A stretch of 64,000 bases of DNA from Candidatus Vicinibacter proximus. GTDB taxonomy: Bacteria; Bacteroidota; Bacteroidia; Chitinophagales; Saprospiraceae. Below the pieces are notes generated by a model that had not been told where the DNA came from, did no database searches, and saw only the letters and a list, made by a program, of their open reading frames with translations. The translations under genes were made by a program, and so were the position numbers. Below are positions 9,894 through 19,528 of the stretch, one piece after another. Within the stretch, counting starts at the first letter, position 1. Every line of letters starts with the position of its first letter. Where the stretch lies: the NCBI GenBank assembly GCA_016713905.1, contig JADJOE010000001.1, forward strand, positions 62,001 through 126,000, in the 5' to 3' direction.

Positions 9894-12800
9894 ATGATTT
9901 TAAAACAAGTTGAAAATAAAATGATAAAAAATCTAAATGTCCATCTACTCCTTGTAAGATTCCTTTTGCTCTATATTTTTCTATTTGGCTCTAATCAGGT
10001 GAATTGCTTAGCTCAACAAAAAGAATACTTTCAACAGTTTGTGGATTATAAGATTGAAGTTACCCTAGATGATGAAAACCACATTCTTCAGGGTAAAATC
10101 AATATGAAGTATACAAATAATAGTCCCGATGTACTAGACCGAATCGGGATGCATCTTTGGCCAAACGCTTTTTCAAACAATAACACTGCTTTTGGTAAAC
10201 AAAAATTATTACATCGAAAAACCGAATTTTATGATGCAAAAACTAACGAACTGGGATCAATATACAACCTTCACTTTCTTGTTGATGGGGATGAAACAAA
10301 ATTAGAATACCTGAAAAATCAATCCGACCAGGCATGGTTGCTATTAAATAAACCGCTTTTGCCAGGCAAAACAATAAATATTGAATCCCCATTTACAGTT
10401 AAAATTCCTACATCTTTTAGTCGTTTGGGTCATGTGGATCAAACCTATCAAATAACACAATGGTATCCCAAACCCGCAGTCTATGATAAAAAAGGCTGGC
10501 ATTTAATGCCATATTTGGATCAGGGTGAATTTTATTCAGAGTTTGGAAACTTTGAAGTCACTATTAAAATTCCTGAAAACTATGTGGTTGGTGCTACCGG
10601 AACTCTGGAAACTGATAGCGAAAAAGAATTTTTGAATCAACGAATTTTATTAACCAATCAATTTATCAAAGATGGAATAAATAAATTTTCGAAAATAGTG
10701 CCTTCTTCAGGAACCTTAAAAACCATTAGATATAAAGCACAAATGGTTCATGATTTTGCCTGGTTTGCAGATAAACAATTCTATGTCCAACAAGATCAAA
10801 TAATTCTGGAATCCGGTAAAAAAGTTATTACCTGGGCTATGTTTAATACCCTTGGTGCATGGACAGATGCGGTAAAATTTGTAGGCCGGGCTGTCGCCTT
10901 CTACTCAAAACATGTTGGAGAGTATCCTTATCCGCAGGCAATCGCAGTGCATAGTGCTTTAAGTGCAGGGGCAGGTATGGAATACCCCATGATCACCGTA
11001 ATAGGGAATGAGCGATTTTCAAAAGGATTGGATGAAGTAATAACCCATGAAGTAGGACATAATTGGTTCTATGGAATACTGGCATCCAATGAAAGGGAAC
11101 ATCCATTTTTAGATGAAGGAATTAATTCCTATTATGAAGACAGATATATGGAAGAATATTACCCAAATTCTTCCATTTCAAATCTTGGAATTTTATCCAA
11201 ATTCACTGGTGGGTTTGATGATAACGAATTAATTTATCAATACATGGGAAGGTCATACCTGGATCAATTTCCCGACCAGCAAAGTGAAAACTTTAGTCTC
11301 ATAAATTATGGAACTGATGTGTACACCAAGTCTGCCAAACTCTTTGAAGATGCCGAGGAATATCTTGGCTTGATTGATTTTGACCGGATCATGAAAAAAT
11401 ATTATGAATCCTGGAAATTCAAACATCCATACCCGGAAGATCTTGAGAAAATTTTTACTGAAAATTCCAATAAAAATATGGACTGGCTATTCCACTATTT
11501 TCTAACTACCAATAAGAAAATGGATTACAGCATCCGTGCCATCAAACATCAAAATGACTCTGTAGAGATTTTACTTAAAAATTCAGGACAGGTCCCGGCA
11601 CCATTCCAAATTGCATGCCTGCAAGATGATCAAATAAAATATTCCGCGTGGGTCGATGGTTTTTTTGGCAATAAAAAAATACGTATACCAAATCTTAATG
11701 CAGACCATTACATAATCGATCCAAATTTTCAAAGTTATGATTTGTATCGACACAACAACACGATTCGTGCGCATGGAATTTTTAAGAAAGTTGAACCACT
11801 TCAGGTGAAACTATTTCCGGTAGTAGACAATCCTGCAAAAACCGAGATTGGAATCACTCCTGTTATCGGTAGAAATTCATACAATGGATTCATGGCGGGT
11901 TTGTATTTTTCTCAGCCTTATTTTCCACCAAGAGACTGGACTTTTAATGCCATGCCAATGTATTCTTTTGGGAATAAGAGTCTAAGCGGTAAAGCCCATA
12001 CTGCATGGAAAAAACATTTCAGTGAGGGTCAAATCCATTCCATTAAAATTGGTATTCATGCCAAAAGATTTGGCTACGATGAAAAACAAGTTTTCAATGA
12101 AGCTTTAAATTATGTTCAGCTTAGCCCCTATTTAGAATTTACCTTTAATACTCCTCCTTCAAAATATATCCAATCTAAGCTGGCTTACCAGTTTCATTAC
12201 ATTAGGGATGAAGTGAGCAATTTTAATGCACCTGATTCTACATTTAATGTAGTACATCTCAATAATCAAATACATGAGCTCAAGTATATTTATGAAAACC
12301 CAAAAATCTTATCGCCTCAGTCTTTTAGCGCAATGCTGCAATTTGAAAATTATAATGATGCCTTTTCTATAAAACAAAATTACCTAAGGGCAGATCTTGA
12401 ATTTAATCAAAAAATTCGGATAAAGAATAAAAGATTCTTTGAATTAAGATTAGCTACTTCTTTCTTTCCATTAAATTCACAGCGAAAATCCTCAGCGATT
12501 GCTGCGAGAAATGTACAGAATTTTGTTCGTGGTTCCGCAGGTGCAGCGTTTCAGGGATATCACGATTATACCAACGAAAATCTTTTCCTGGGCAGAAGCA
12601 GGGATAAAGGTATTTGGGCCCAACAAATTATGATACGCCAGGGTGGAATGAAAATTGCTCCGGGGATAAGTCAAAGAAGCAATCTTGGAAATACCAATTC
12701 CTTTCTGACTGCAATTAATCTGAGTACAGATATTCCGGTTAAATATATAGGAAATATCATTCGTCCATATTTTGATGTAGTATATATGGATGATAATTCA

Positions 12801-13004
12801 TCGGACAAAAATGTTTGGCTGATGAGTGGAGGCATAAATCTTCATGTGCCCGGAGACGTTTGGAACATATATTTTCCCCTATACCATTCTTCAAACATTC
12901 GCGATCTTTATAAAAGCCTGAATGCCAATTCATACTCCCAGCAAATCTGCTTCTCTTTTCAGATTAAATTTTTTAAACTTTATGATATTCTAAGCCTTAT
13001 TTAA
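9894..13004 (+). CDS. M1-family metallopeptidase with C-terminal predicted beta-barrel
   Basis: 1036 residues, exported. A signal peptide begins at the second Met (ATG at 9921, MIKNLNVHLLLVRFLLLY), so the true start may be 27 bases downstream. The gluzincin zinc site is complete: HEVGHNW near residue 383, with the third ligand Glu in DEGINSYYEDRY 18 residues after the second His. The GAMEN-like substrate motif is GAGMEYP. After the peptidase, from about residue 620, come roughly 410 residues of alternating aromatic and polar strands ending in FQIKFFKLYDILSLI, which looks like an outer-membrane beta-barrel or translocator. It probably trims peptides at the cell surface or in the periplasm. The barrel assignment is inference from strand pattern only. 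Confidence 0.88.
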   Translation: MILKQVENKMIKNLNVHLLLVRFLLLYIFLFGSNQVNCLAQQKEYFQQFVDYKIEVTLDDENHILQGKINMKYTNNSPDVLDRIGMHLWPNAFSNNNTAFGKQKLLHRKTEFYDAKTNELGSIYNLHFLVDGDETKLEYLKNQSDQAWLLLNKPLLPGKTINIESPFTVKIPTSFSRLGHVDQTYQITQWYPKPAVYDKKGWHLMPYLDQGEFYSEFGNFEVTIKIPENYVVGATGTLETDSEKEFLNQRILLTNQFIKDGINKFSKIVPSSGTLKTIRYKAQMVHDFAWFADKQFYVQQDQIILESGKKVITWAMFNTLGAWTDAVKFVGRAVAFYSKHVGEYPYPQAIAVHSALSAGAGMEYPMITVIGNERFSKGLDEVITHEVGHNWFYGILASNEREHPFLDEGINSYYEDRYMEEYYPNSSISNLGILSKFTGGFDDNELIYQYMGRSYLDQFPDQQSENFSLINYGTDVYTKSAKLFEDAEEYLGLIDFDRIMKKYYESWKFKHPYPEDLEKIFTENSNKNMDWLFHYFLTTNKKMDYSIRAIKHQNDSVEILLKNSGQVPAPFQIACLQDDQIKYSAWVDGFFGNKKIRIPNLNADHYIIDPNFQSYDLYRHNNTIRAHGIFKKVEPLQVKLFPVVDNPAKTEIGITPVIGRNSYNGFMAGLYFSQPYFPPRDWTFNAMPMYSFGNKSLSGKAHTAWKKHFSEGQIHSIKIGIHAKRFGYDEKQVFNEALNYVQLSPYLEFTFNTPPSKYIQSKLAYQFHYIRDEVSNFNAPDSTFNVVHLNNQIHELKYIYENPKILSPQSFSAMLQFENYNDAFSIKQNYLRADLEFNQKIRIKNKRFFELRLATSFFPLNSQRKSSAIAARNVQNFVRGSAGAAFQGYHDYTNENLFLGRSRDKGIWAQQIMIRQGGMKIAPGISQRSNLGNTNSFLTAINLSTDIPVKYIGNIIRPYFDVVYMDDNSSDKNVWLMSGGINLHVPGDVWNIYFPLYHSSNIRDLYKSLNANSYSQQICFSFQIKFFKLYDILSLI

Positions 13005-13025
13005 ACATCATATATTTTTACCATC

Positions 13026-13802
13026 ATGAAAAACTTAGAAGTACAAACAGATAATCACATTCTTTATATTTATCTCAACAGACCTGATGTTTTTAATAGT
13101 TTTAATCGGGAGATGTCACTTGAATTGCAGGAAGCATTGGATCTCGCGTATGCAAATGAAGATATCAGGGTTGTGTATTTATCAGGAAAGGGAAAAGCTT
13201 TCTGTGCAGGGCAAGATCTAAAAGAAGCTATAGATCCTGATGGTCCCGAAATCCGGACCATTCTGGAGGAACATTACAACCCATTAATTTTGCGCATTAG
13301 AAAATTAAACAAACCTGTAATTGCTGCTGTAAATGGTGTGGCTGCTGGTGCCGGGGCAAATCTTGCTCTGGCCTGCGATATTGTGGTTGCAAATGAAGGA
13401 GCTTCTTTCATCCAGGCCTTTAGTAAAATAGGCTTGATTCCCGATTGCAGTGGTACATTTATGTTGCCGAGATTAATTGGCTGGCAAAGGGCTTCTGCTT
13501 TAATGATGACCGCAGAAAAAGTATCTGCTCATGAAGCCCAACAAATGGGTATGATTTATAAAGTGTTTGCCAATGAAGATTTTGAATTGTCAAGCAAATC
13601 GTTGGCTGCCCAAATTGCAGATATGCCAACCAAGGGCTTGGTTTATACTAAATATGCTCTAAATGAATCGACTCATCATGCATTAGAAGCTCAATTAGAA
13701 ACTGAATTAAAATTTCAAATACTTGCTGCACAAACCAAGGATTTCAAGGAAGGTGTGGACGCTTTTATAGAAAAAAGAAAGCCCGGGTTTATTGGAAAAT
13801 AA
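13026..13802 (+). CDS. Enoyl-CoA hydratase/isomerase, PaaG-like
   Basis: 258 residues, a full-length crotonase-fold protein. The CoA-binding and oxyanion segments are FCAGQDLKE and NGVAAGAGANLALACD. The sequence SKIGLIPDCSGTFMLPRLIG closely matches PaaG, the 1,2-epoxyphenylacetyl-CoA isomerase, in which the Asp of the IPD motif is catalytic; the usual second catalytic Glu of hydratases is absent at that place. In PaaG-type enzymes the reaction is ring-oxepin isomerisation or delta3-delta2 enoyl-CoA isomerisation. No other phenylacetate genes are nearby, so a role in fatty-acid or amino-acid breakdown is equally possible and I give no gene symbol. It lies 21 bases after the M1 peptidase stop. 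Confidence 0.88.
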   Translation: MKNLEVQTDNHILYIYLNRPDVFNSFNREMSLELQEALDLAYANEDIRVVYLSGKGKAFCAGQDLKEAIDPDGPEIRTILEEHYNPLILRIRKLNKPVIAAVNGVAAGAGANLALACDIVVANEGASFIQAFSKIGLIPDCSGTFMLPRLIGWQRASALMMTAEKVSAHEAQQMGMIYKVFANEDFELSSKSLAAQIADMPTKGLVYTKYALNESTHHALEAQLETELKFQILAAQTKDFKEGVDAFIEKRKPGFIGK

Positions 13803-13818
13803 ATGTTCCGAAAAATAA

Positions 13819-13854
13819 AAAAGAGGTGAAAAATACTTTCCACCTCTTTTTTTA
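13819..13854. terminator. Bidirectional Rho-independent terminator
   Basis: The arms AAGAGGTG and CACCTCTT flank a 12-base loop, with A-rich sequence before and a T-run after. It lies between the convergent genes ending at 13802 (+) and 13876 (-), so it can serve both. Confidence 0.85.
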
Positions 13855-13875
13855 TTACTAACGAACGAAAAACAC

Positions 13876-14550
13876 TCAATTGTTCAACATGGAATTTAAT
13901 CCCGGTGCGCTCAATCCGCTTCCACCAATTAATCCATAGGCAAAAATGGTATAACTCTTTCCTGCAGTTACCTTGTAATTAGCAAGACTGAATAAAGCAA
14001 TACTGGTTCCCGGAAGTTTAACTTCCACCGTAATAGGCTTTGCTGCAACACTGGCAAAATTTGTATATTGTTTGTACGATAGGCTATTTGTAACCTTAAC
14101 GCCATCAATATAAATATCGACAGAAGGTCCATTTGAAATTAAGTGCGCAAAACGCAAATAGGCCTTTGAAGTATCTGGAGTGTCATGCGTGTCATTAAAT
14201 ACAATAACTTCAAGGCTAGATTTCTGGTTTACAGCGACCAAGGTATATGCCTTATCCCCTTCAAAATCATAAGTTGAATTAATTAATGTGCTTCCATTGG
14301 CCTTGTCTTTAAGGTTAATGACCTGATTACCTGGGTCAACATTCTTGTAACTCAAGAAACTGGAAAACCCTACAGACCCAAAATAACTGGCCGAATCCTT
14401 AATGACCACATTCATAATTCCACCATCAGGAGAAGCGTTAATGAAAGCAACTTTAGCCGGACCTGGATCCTCTTCTTTTTTGCAGGAATTCAAGGTAAAC
14501 AAACTACCAAGGGCAATAGCAACACTAAACAAATACACAATTCTATTCAT
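13876..14550 (-). CDS. DUF4397 domain lipoprotein
   Basis: 224 residues. The signal sequence ends in a lipobox (LFTLNSC followed by KKEEDPG), so the mature protein is predicted to be a lipid-anchored envelope protein. The body matches the DUF4397 pattern of two tandem beta-sandwich units: KVAFINASPDGGIMNVVI, then LRFAHLISNGPSVDIYIDG. Such proteins are common in Bacteroidota, and the biochemical role is unknown. It is transcribed alone, towards the shared terminator at 13819. Confidence 0.9.
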   Translation of the reverse strand: MNRIVYLFSVAIALGSLFTLNSCKKEEDPGPAKVAFINASPDGGIMNVVIKDSASYFGSVGFSSFLSYKNVDPGNQVINLKDKANGSTLINSTYDFEGDKAYTLVAVNQKSSLEVIVFNDTHDTPDTSKAYLRFAHLISNGPSVDIYIDGVKVTNSLSYKQYTNFASVAAKPITVEVKLPGTSIALFSLANYKVTAGKSYTIFAYGLIGGSGLSAPGLNSMLNN

Positions 14551-14660
14551 ATTAATTTAATTAAATTAGGAAAACTTGGAAAAGGGTGAAAATGGGTCGG
14601 GTATAGTGATGATAACGTGGTTATTTGTATTTTGTTGCATGAAGTACTAAAGTCCAAAAT

Positions 14661-15521
14661 ATGAACTTATTCAGAAACAATCCCAATTTCAGGCAGTCCT
14701 ATAGTGGTAACAACATTCGCGGAGGTGGATTAAGACTTGGTGCTCCTATAATAATCGCCCTTGTGATAGCTGGTTTTTCCTATTTCCGCTATTGCTCCAC
14801 AAAAACCTACAATGAATATTTAGGTATAAATCAACACATCAGTTTAACTCCTGAACAAGAAATTGCTATCGGTCTGCAATCTAAACCTGCGATGATTCAG
14901 GAGTATGGGGGAATGGATCCTGATCAAAGGGCTCAGGCACTGGTTCAGGAAACAGGAGCCAGTTTGGTACAAAATAGCGTTGCTTCGAAAACGCCTTATC
15001 AATACCAGTTTCATTTGCTGGCAGATCCCAATACCATCAATGCTTTTGCCTTGCCTGGGGGCCAAATTTTTATTACCAGAGCACTTTTTAATCAATTGCA
15101 AACAAAAGACCAATTGGCCGGGGTTCTGGGTCATGAAATCGGACATGTGGTCGCCCGACACGCAGGAGAGCGTATAGAAGAGGATCAGCTTTGGCAAGGA
15201 ATCGCGGGAGCAGCCGGAATTGCCATGGGAGATTATCAATCCGCTCAAGCCGCACAACAAATTGCAGCCCTTATCAGTCTGAAATACGGTCGCGATCAGG
15301 AACTTCAATCAGATAATTTGGGCGTCCGTTTTATGATGGATGCTGGTTTTCAACCTGAAGAACTTATTGGTGTAATGGAAATTCTCAAAAAAGCATCCGG
15401 CGGACAGAGTCGTGAAGAGTTCACCTCTACGCACCCTGATCCTGAAAACAGAAAGGAAAAGATCAAAGAAGCTATTGAACAATACCGGCAAGCAAATAAG
15501 CAAAATGGACAAGGACAATAG
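14661..15521 (+). CDS. M48-family membrane metalloprotease
   Basis: 286 residues. One hydrophobic helix lies at residues about 27-45 (LGAPIIIALVIAGFSYF), so the protease domain is anchored to the membrane. The zinc motif is HEIGHVVARH near residue 158, with the third ligand Glu in LQSDNLGVRFM (Q-E/S-D-x-L-G type, reading ELQSDNLG). THPDPENRKEKI near the end is the M48/Oma1-type closing motif. The family degrades misfolded envelope proteins (BepA, LoiP, Oma1). The Cys just after the helix (YFRYC) could be a lipidation site, but the residues before it are a poor lipobox. It lies 74 bases upstream of polA on the same strand. Confidence 0.93.
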   Translation: MNLFRNNPNFRQSYSGNNIRGGGLRLGAPIIIALVIAGFSYFRYCSTKTYNEYLGINQHISLTPEQEIAIGLQSKPAMIQEYGGMDPDQRAQALVQETGASLVQNSVASKTPYQYQFHLLADPNTINAFALPGGQIFITRALFNQLQTKDQLAGVLGHEIGHVVARHAGERIEEDQLWQGIAGAAGIAMGDYQSAQAAQQIAALISLKYGRDQELQSDNLGVRFMMDAGFQPEELIGVMEILKKASGGQSREEFTSTHPDPENRKEKIKEAIEQYRQANKQNGQGQ

Positions 15522-15595
15522 ACATTCCCTTTTTTAGGATAATATTTTCCTCCTTCCGCAATCTTCCTATCTTAGCCCCCCAGCATTAAACAGTT

Positions 15596-18367
15596 ATGAA
15601 AAAACTTTTCCTATTAGACGGGCACGCTTTGGTTTACAGGGCTCATTATGCCTTTATTGGGCGACCCCTAATAAATTCAAAAGGCCTAAATACCTCCGCC
15701 ATTTCCGGTTTTACCAGAACTCTTTGGGACATCATCAACAATGAAAAACCCTCCCATATTGCAGTAGCATTTGACTTACATGGTCCGACCTTCAGGCATG
15801 AAGAGTTTCCCGCATACAAAGCCAACCGCGAAGCACAACCTGAAGATATAAGTATCGCCCTCCCTTACATTGAAGAAATTGTAAAAGCCTTTAACATTCC
15901 AATTGTTACGGCCGAGTCTTACGAAGCCGATGATGTAATCGGAACTTTAGCCAAACAAGCTGCCGGAGAAGGTTTTGATGTGTACATGGTGACCCCGGAT
16001 AAAGATTACGGACAACTTGTAGAAGATCATATTTTTATGTACAAACCTTCACGACAAGGAAATGGCGTGGATGTATTAGGTCCAAAGCAAATTGTGGAGT
16101 CCTGGGGACTAAAAAGAGTGGATCAGGTAATAGATTTGCTTGGATTAATGGGCGATGCTGTGGATAACATTCCAGGAATACCTGGTGTTGGAGAAAAAAC
16201 TGCTGTAAAACTCTTACAGGAATTTGATACAGTTGAAAACCTTATTGCACATAAAGACCAAATCAGTGGTAAACTAAAAGATAAAGTAACAGAATTTGCT
16301 GACCAGGCCCTACTCAGCAAAAAACTGGCTACCATCAGTTTGGACGCTCCGGTCAAATTTGAAGAAAAAGCATATAGAATAGAGGGTGCCAATAAAGAAA
16401 AACTGGCCGAATTATTCAGAGAACTTGAATTTCGTTCATTGGCACAATCGGTTTTGGGTGGTCATTCAAGCACAGCCTCCAATCTACTTTTTGGCGTAGA
16501 AGAGAAAATAGAAAAAACACCATTGCCATCGACAGAATATAAAGTTTCTGACCATGACATCTACAATACTCCGCACGAATATCACTTGGTTACCGAAGAA
16601 AAAGATCTCTTGCATCTTTTAGACAAATTGCACTCTTCAAAATTGGTTTCCTTTGATACAGAAACCACTGGAATAGATGCTACAGCTGCAGAACTGGTGG
16701 GGATGTCTTTTGCCTTCAAACCAAAAGAAGCTTATTATGTACCTGTGGATAAGGATCAGAAAAAGGCTCAACAATTAGTAGACAGATTTAAAACCATTCT
16801 GGAAGACACAAATAAAAAATTTGTTGGCCAAAATATAAAATACGACATGCTGATGATGCTCCAATATGGCGTCGATATGCCCAGGCCGTATTTTGATACC
16901 ATGATTGCACATTATCTGATAGAGCCTGATCTTCGACACAAACTTGACTTTCTTTCAGAAGCCTATCTCAATTATAAAATGGTAGGAATAGAAGAATTAA
17001 TTGGTAAGAAAAGCGCGGAGCAAGGTTCTATGAGAGATGTTCCATTGGAAAAAATTAAGGAGTATGCTGCTGAAGATGCGGACATAACCTTACAACTCCA
17101 CCCTGTTCTTGAAAAAGAAATTCTACAATTTGAGGTAAATGATGTTTTACAAAAAATTGAACTCCCATTGGTTAAAGTACTGTGTGATATTGAACATGCA
17201 GGCGTAAAAATCGATGCTGATTTTCTTAATAACTACAGTAAAGTATTGGGTAAACAAATTGAAATTACAGAAAGTGAAATTTACACCAAAGCAGGTGTTA
17301 GATTTAATATAGCAAGCCCGAAACAAGTGGGTGAGGTTCTTTTTGATCGATTAAAAATACCCTATAAATGGAAAAAAACAAGCACTAATCAATATAGTAC
17401 AGACGAAGAAAAACTCAACGAATTGGCGAGTGAAAATGATGTGGTAAAAACCATTCTGGAACATCGCAAATTATCAAAATTGAAATCTACTTATGTGGAT
17501 GCCTTACCCTTGATGATCAATCAAAAAACTGGAAGGGTGCACAGCTCATTCAATCAAGCCCGGGCAGCAACAGGAAGGCTTGCTTCAGAAAATCCAAACT
17601 TGCAGAATATCCCGATTAAAGATGAAGCAGGAAGAGAAATCAGAAAAGCCTTTATTCCAAGAGATGAAGATCATCTGATTTTTTCAGCGGACTATAGCCA
17701 GATAGAATTAAGATTGATCGCAGACATCAGCAACGAAGAAGCCATGATGGATGCCTTCATCAAAGGACAGGACATCCACCGCGCCACTGCAGCAAAAGTT
17801 TATGGTATCCCTTATGAAGCCGTCAGCGTAGACCAGCGTCGAAACGCAAAAACGGTGAACTTTTCAATTTTATATGGTGCTGGATCCACAAATATTTCTC
17901 GTCAATTGGGTATTTCCCGTACAGAAGCAAAAGAATTGATCGATCAATATTTCAATACATATACCGGTCTGAAAAAATACATGAGTGGTGTAGTGGAAGC
18001 TGCACGCTCGGACGGATTTGTGAAAACACTTCTTGGAAGGAAAAGAGTATTGAGAGATATTAATTCCAAAAATGCCTTAGCGAGAACGAATTCTGAACGG
18101 GTAGCTGTAAACACTCCAATTCAAGGCACCGCCGCCGATCTTATAAAGTTGGCGATGATTAAAATTCATGATCGTTTAAGTAAAGAAGATCTACAAACCA
18201 AAATGATTCTTCAGGTGCACGATGAATTGGTCTTTGACGTCCTGAAAGAAGAACTCAAACAAGTTCAGGAAATTGTTGTTTACGAAATGAAAAATGCTAT
18301 TCCAGGTCTTCGTGTTCCTCTGGAAGTTGGTCTTGGTAGCGGCAATAATTGGTTAGAAGCACATTAA
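15596..18367 (+). CDS. polA: DNA polymerase I
   Basis: 923 residues with all three domains. Residues about 1-290 form the 5'-3' flap nuclease (DLHGPTFRHEEFPAYKANR, YEADDVIGTLA). Residues about 335-510 form the 3'-5' proofreading domain with the metal ligands kept: FDTETTG (Exo I), NIKYD (Exo II) and YAAEDAD (Exo III). Residues about 540-923 form the polymerase, with motif A DYSQIELRL, motif B RRNAKTVNFSILYG and motif C VHDELVFDV. It fills gaps and removes RNA primers in replication and repair. Because the proofreading residues are intact, it should be an editing polymerase, unlike the Taq type. A near-consensus -7 box (TATCTTAG) lies at 15568. Confidence 0.98.
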   Translation: MKKLFLLDGHALVYRAHYAFIGRPLINSKGLNTSAISGFTRTLWDIINNEKPSHIAVAFDLHGPTFRHEEFPAYKANREAQPEDISIALPYIEEIVKAFNIPIVTAESYEADDVIGTLAKQAAGEGFDVYMVTPDKDYGQLVEDHIFMYKPSRQGNGVDVLGPKQIVESWGLKRVDQVIDLLGLMGDAVDNIPGIPGVGEKTAVKLLQEFDTVENLIAHKDQISGKLKDKVTEFADQALLSKKLATISLDAPVKFEEKAYRIEGANKEKLAELFRELEFRSLAQSVLGGHSSTASNLLFGVEEKIEKTPLPSTEYKVSDHDIYNTPHEYHLVTEEKDLLHLLDKLHSSKLVSFDTETTGIDATAAELVGMSFAFKPKEAYYVPVDKDQKKAQQLVDRFKTILEDTNKKFVGQNIKYDMLMMLQYGVDMPRPYFDTMIAHYLIEPDLRHKLDFLSEAYLNYKMVGIEELIGKKSAEQGSMRDVPLEKIKEYAAEDADITLQLHPVLEKEILQFEVNDVLQKIELPLVKVLCDIEHAGVKIDADFLNNYSKVLGKQIEITESEIYTKAGVRFNIASPKQVGEVLFDRLKIPYKWKKTSTNQYSTDEEKLNELASENDVVKTILEHRKLSKLKSTYVDALPLMINQKTGRVHSSFNQARAATGRLASENPNLQNIPIKDEAGREIRKAFIPRDEDHLIFSADYSQIELRLIADISNEEAMMDAFIKGQDIHRATAAKVYGIPYEAVSVDQRRNAKTVNFSILYGAGSTNISRQLGISRTEAKELIDQYFNTYTGLKKYMSGVVEAARSDGFVKTLLGRKRVLRDINSKNALARTNSERVAVNTPIQGTAADLIKLAMIKIHDRLSKEDLQTKMILQVHDELVFDVLKEELKQVQEIVVYEMKNAIPGLRVPLEVGLGSGNNWLEAH

Positions 18368-18388
18368 ACAAAACGGAAAGCCATTGAT

Positions 18389-19315
18389 ATGAAATTAGTT
18401 CAACCCATCCATGTAAAGGACCTTGCCGAAAAATTCTCTCTCAAAATTATTGGGGAAGAAAACCAAATGGTTTATGGAATTAATGAAATACATAAAGTTA
18501 CAGCCGGGGATTTAACCTTTGTGGATGCCGAAAAATATTATGCTAAATCCATAAATTCTGCTGCTACCATAATTCTTATTAATAAAGAAACGGATTGCCC
18601 TCCGGGCAAGACTTTATTGGTCTGTGATCAACCTTTTGAAGTTTATAATCAACTTGTGACTTCAATCAGACCCGAACAAGTCCTTACAACAAACTACGCA
18701 CACACAGCAAACATTCATCCTACAGCCATCATTGAACCTGGGGTAATCATTGGCCACCATGTAGTTATTGGAGAGGGTTCCTACATCCAGGCTAATGCTT
18801 ATATTGGAGAATATACGGTCATTGGCAATCATTGCAGAATACAGGCGGGAGCTATTTTAGGTACAGATGCTTTTTATTATAAAAAGACCAAAGACGGTTT
18901 TGTCAAATGGCGCTCCTGTGGTCGAACCATTCTTCATGATCATGTGGAAATTGGCGCCGGGTCCACCATCAATAAAGGCGTTTCCGGAGATACCATCATT
19001 GGAGAAGGAACTAAAATTGATTGCCAGGTACATATAGGACATGGCGTAGTGGTAGGAAAGCATTGTCTTTTTGCAGCACAGGTAGGAATCGGTGGTAAGA
19101 CAATCATTGGAGATCATGTAGTCCTTTATGGACAAGTTGGCGTAGCACAGAATCTTGTCATAGAATCCAATGTTACGGTACTCGCAACTTCAGGAGTTTC
19201 TAAAAATTTAGAAGCCGGTAAAACATATTTTGGCGCACCCGCAGAAGAAATTTCTGTTAAGTACCGCGAATTGGCTGCTCTAAGAGGTTTACCAAAACTG
19301 ATCAGAGGAAAATAA
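18389..19315 (+). CDS. lpxD: LpxD-like UDP-3-O-acylglucosamine N-acyltransferase
   Basis: 308 residues. Residues 1-100 are the uridine-binding N-terminal domain typical of LpxD (AGDLTFVDAEKYY). From about residue 105 runs a left-handed parallel beta-helix of hexapeptide repeats (IIEPGVIIGHHVVIGEG and so on). The catalytic-His region is represented by KIDCQVHIGHGVVVG. LpxD transfers a 3-hydroxyacyl chain from ACP to the 2-amino group in lipid A synthesis. The protein is a little short (about 340 is usual), mainly at the C-terminal helical tail. A second lpxD-like gene is common in Bacteroidota, so this may be the paralogue rather than the main enzyme. It follows polA by 21 bases. Confidence 0.85.
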   Translation: MKLVQPIHVKDLAEKFSLKIIGEENQMVYGINEIHKVTAGDLTFVDAEKYYAKSINSAATIILINKETDCPPGKTLLVCDQPFEVYNQLVTSIRPEQVLTTNYAHTANIHPTAIIEPGVIIGHHVVIGEGSYIQANAYIGEYTVIGNHCRIQAGAILGTDAFYYKKTKDGFVKWRSCGRTILHDHVEIGAGSTINKGVSGDTIIGEGTKIDCQVHIGHGVVVGKHCLFAAQVGIGGKTIIGDHVVLYGQVGVAQNLVIESNVTVLATSGVSKNLEAGKTYFGAPAEEISVKYRELAALRGLPKLIRGK

Positions 19316-19528
19316 ACCCCTTTTTTTTACTCCTTTTCTCCTAGTGTACTAAATAAAAGATTTTTGCTTTTAGTTAGTGTATAATCATATTTAAATTGAA
19401 CAACATCACAAATTTATTTTAAAGTGTAGAATTTTATTCCTAAAGCAGTATAGTTAAATTTTCATTGAATTTTATTCCTTTTTTGGATAATTTAATTTAA
19501 ATTTACTGGCAATACTTAAATTCTACGC

